Shown piece after piece: positions 62,353 to 64,000 of a stretch of 64,000 nt of DNA. A program made the position numbers and the translations under genes. Every line of letters begins with the position of its first letter. Positions within the stretch are counted from its first letter, which is position 1. Source of the stretch: Streptomyces griseoflavus. GTDB lineage: Bacteria; Actinomycetota; Actinomycetes; Streptomycetales; Streptomycetaceae. The notes beneath the pieces are model-generated. The model saw only the letters and a program-made list of their open reading frames with translations. It ran no database searches and was not told where the DNA came from. Location: the NCBI RefSeq assembly GCF_014649995.1, contig NZ_BMUC01000003.1, positions 186,001-250,000 on the forward strand. Reading direction: 5' to 3'.

Positions 62353-62925
62353 TCAGAGGGTGGTGGGCAGGTTCCGCCAGAGGTGGGGGCGGTCGGGGGC
62401 GGAGCGCAGGGCGTTCAGTACGGTCGGATGCGGTACCGCGTACAGGACCGGATGATCCCGCTCCCCCGACGCCGGGTCGGGCGTGAAGGCCAGCCGCTCC
62501 CCGTCCAGGGAGAACCGCGCGTCCACGCCCGGCTTGTTGCCCCGCGGGTCCTGCCGGTGCCAGCCGCCGCGGAAGCGCACGGCGACCAGACCGTGGACCA
62601 CACCGAGGTACTGGTAGCACAGCGCGGTCGGGATGTCCTCGGCGCGCAGCAGCGCGGCCAGCGCGTGCGCCTTGGCGTAGCAGATGCCGGTGCGCCGCTC
62701 CAGGACGTCGGAGGCGCGCCAGGTGACCCTCGGGTCGCCGGAGTCCTGCGAGTGCGCAATGGTGTCGCGCACGAACTCGAACGCCACCCGCGCATACTCA
62801 TACGAGTCCGCCACGCCCCGCGCCAGCCGCGCCGCGGTCTCGCGGACCAGCGGATGATGATGGTCGATCACCTCGTCAGCGGCCACATACGCGGAGAGGT
62901 CCGGGTCTTCCTGGATGAGCTGCAT
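62353..62925 (-). CDS. Transglutaminase-like cysteine protease family protein
   Basis: 190 aa. The papain-like triad is readable: Cys in RTGICYAKAHALAALLRA, His in VHGLVAVRF, Asp in WHRQDPRGNK. No signal peptide, so cytoplasmic. Family activity is amide bond cleavage or transfer; target unknown. It lies downstream of the threonine aldolase gene (same strand) across a 75-bp gap full of palindromes. Confidence 0.87.
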   Translation of the reverse strand: MQLIQEDPDLSAYVAADEVIDHHHPLVRETAARLARGVADSYEYARVAFEFVRDTIAHSQDSGDPRVTWRASDVLERRTGICYAKAHALAALLRAEDIPTALCYQYLGVVHGLVAVRFRGGWHRQDPRGNKPGVDARFSLDGERLAFTPDPASGERDHPVLYAVPHPTVLNALRSAPDRPHLWRNLPTTL

Positions 62926-62934
62926 GGCGCCAGA

Positions 62935-62993
62935 GCATAGGTATGCGGTCGACCAGCAATCAATGCATTTCCGGTCGACCGCATATCTATGCG
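62935..62993. promoter_or_regulatory. Nested palindromes: candidate operators before the transglutaminase gene
   Basis: GCATA-GG-TATGC (62935-62946) and CGCATATCTATGCG (62980-62993) flank a long inverted repeat TATGCGGTCGACC (62942-62954) / GGTCGACCGCATA (62973-62985) with an AT-rich 18-nt spacer. The arms could bind a regulator; the long hairpin may also terminate the threonine aldolase transcript. Confidence 0.6.
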
Positions 62994-63000
62994 TGTGCTG

Positions 63001-64000
63001 CTAGCGGGCCATCTCCTCCTTCAGCGCCGCCACGAACGTGTCCACGTCGTCCTCGGTGGTGTCGAACGCGCACATCCACCGCACGTCGCCCGCCGCCTCG
63101 TCCCAGAAGTAGAAGCGGAACCGCTTCTGCAGGCGCTCGCTCACCTCGTGCGGCAGCCGCGCGAACACGGCGTTGGCCTGCACCGGGTAGAGGATCTCGA
63201 CACCGTGGACGGCGCGCACGCCCTCCGCCAGGCGCTGGGCCATCTCATTGGCGTGCCGGGCGTTGCGCAGCCACAGGTCCCGGGCCAGCAGGGCCTCCAA
63301 CTGCACCGACACGAAGCGCATCTTGGAGGCGAGCTGCATGGACAGCTTGCGCAGGTGCTTCATGTGGCGGACGCCGTCCGGGTCCAGCACCACGACCGCC
63401 TCGCCGAACAGGGCACCGTTCTTGGTGCCGCCCAGCGAGAGCAGGTCGACACCGGCCGCGTTGGTGAAGGTGCGCAGCGGCACGTCCAGCGTGGCGGCGG
63501 CGTTGGCCAGCCGGGAGCCGTCGACGTGCACCTTCATGCCGTGCGCGTGGGCGTGCTCGCAGATGGCGCGGATCTCGTCGGGCGTGTAGACCGTGCCCAG
63601 TTCGGTGGCCTGGGCTATGGACACGACCTGGGGCATGGCGCGGTGCTCGTCGTCCCAGCCGTACGCCTCCCGGTCGATCAGCTCGGGGGTGAGCTTGCCG
63701 TCCGGGGTGGGCACGGTGAGCAGCTTGATGCCCCCGACCCGCTCCGGGGCGCCGCCCTCGTCCACGTTGATGTGGGCGCTGTCTGCACAGATGACCGCGC
63801 CCCAGCGGTCGGTGACCGCCTGGAGCGCCACCACGTTGGCGCCGGTGCCGTTGAACACCGGGAACGCCTCGGCCGCCGGTCCGAAGTGACTGCGGATCAC
63901 CTGCTGGAGGTTCTCGGTGTACGCGTCCTCGCCGTAGGCGACCTGGTGCCCGCCGTTGGCCACGGCCAGGGCGGCGAGCACCTCCGGGTGGACCCCGGCG
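63001..64000 (-). CDS. Low-specificity L-threonine aldolase family protein, partial
   Basis: C-terminal ~333 residues; the start lies beyond the right edge (the reading continues as AGVHPEVLAAL at the border). Fold-type I PLP enzyme: YGEDAYTENLQQV, FNGTGANVVAL, HINVDEGGAPE, HVDGSRLANAA, and the PLP lysine in DLLSLGGTKNGALFGEAV. It cleaves L-threonine/allo-threonine to glycine and acetaldehyde. Nearly complete. Confidence 0.92.
   Translation of the reverse strand, partial: AGVHPEVLAALAVANGGHQVAYGEDAYTENLQQVIRSHFGPAAEAFPVFNGTGANVVALQAVTDRWGAVICADSAHINVDEGGAPERVGGIKLLTVPTPDGKLTPELIDREAYGWDDEHRAMPQVVSIAQATELGTVYTPDEIRAICEHAHAHGMKVHVDGSRLANAAATLDVPLRTFTNAAGVDLLSLGGTKNGALFGEAVVVLDPDGVRHMKHLRKLSMQLASKMRFVSVQLEALLARDLWLRNARHANEMAQRLAEGVRAVHGVEILYPVQANAVFARLPHEVSERLQKRFRFYFWDEAAGDVRWMCAFDTTEDDVDTFVAALKEEMAR

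Noticed and set aside
1-64000. tRNA, rRNA genes, insertion sequences, phage or integrase genes
   Set aside because: I saw no cloverleaf-like sequence, rRNA segments, transposase motifs or terminal inverted repeats; a tRNA scan could still find something I missed.

Overview
The window is about 64 kb of very GC-rich DNA with dense, mostly short-leader genes, many GTG starts, long perfect GC-rich hairpin terminators and actinomycete-specific families (mycothiol-dependent isomerase fold, F420-type split-barrel proteins, TerD domains, CBM2 exoenzymes, class F sortase, an AllR/IclR-like box, a CebR box). It reads as a Streptomyces chromosome, ordinary core and arm-proximal content, with no plasmid, phage or insertion-sequence genes that I can see. 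Two genes are cut by the window ends (1-221 and 63001-64000).

Layout. 1-7.4 kb: end of a regulator, a 3-hydroxybutyrate dehydrogenase, a NUDIX enzyme, lipoprotein N-acyltransferase (lnt), a small membrane protein, a glutamate-racemase-like protein, an HpnB-type glycosyltransferase and a double TerD protein. 7.7-18.2 kb: a Pro/Tyr/Gln-rich small protein, a MOSC protein, a membrane protein, a large beta-helix/AAA+ ATPase fusion, a membrane-embedded alpha/beta hydrolase, a DeoR-type regulator, an SRPBCC protein, a cysteine-synthase-like PLP enzyme and a conserved small protein. 18.4-27.7 kb: an anti-sigma-type ATPase, an F420-type oxidase, a beta-hydroxyacid dehydrogenase with a ROK regulator, AlkB, an RlmG-like rRNA methyltransferase, a SIS isomerase plus class II aldolase operon, and a GH15 trehalase/glucoamylase.

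27.7-35 kb: a divergent copper locus (secreted His-rich protein and CopA-type ATPase) sharing two CsoR-type palindromes; a PAP2 phosphatase; a Gfo/Idh/MocA plus PmoA operon behind a LacI-type operator; a CitB-type response regulator. 35.3-38.4 kb: tctCBA tripartite tricarboxylate transporter. 38.5-41.3 kb: a secreted CE3-like esterase-CBM2 and a GH5 mannanase-Fn3-CBM2 behind a perfect CebR box, a small polysaccharide-degrading unit. 41.4-42.9 kb: class F sortase with a repeat-containing surface protein.

43-52.7 kb: MFS exporter, SDR, mycothiol-type protein, MarR, DUF6332-like membrane protein, TetR with tandem operators and a divergent nitroreductase-like gene, geranylgeranyl reductase family flavoprotein, M20 dipeptidase, a TmrB-like/NUDIX fusion and a small secreted protein. 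52.7-58 kb: a divergent ROK kinase/LacI pair, a GGCT-like protein, a DUF2975/XRE pair, and a DUF6986 aldolase-like protein. 58-64 kb: etfBA, flavin reductase, thioredoxin, PlsC-type acyltransferase, transglutaminase-like protein and threonine aldolase (partial).

Most distinctive items: the beta-helix/AAA+ fusion, the TmrB-NUDIX fusion, the class F sortase with its GGMHTGGG repeat protein, and several well-formed operators whose regulators can be proposed from context. All names rest on motif and remembered-family recognition; no database search was run.
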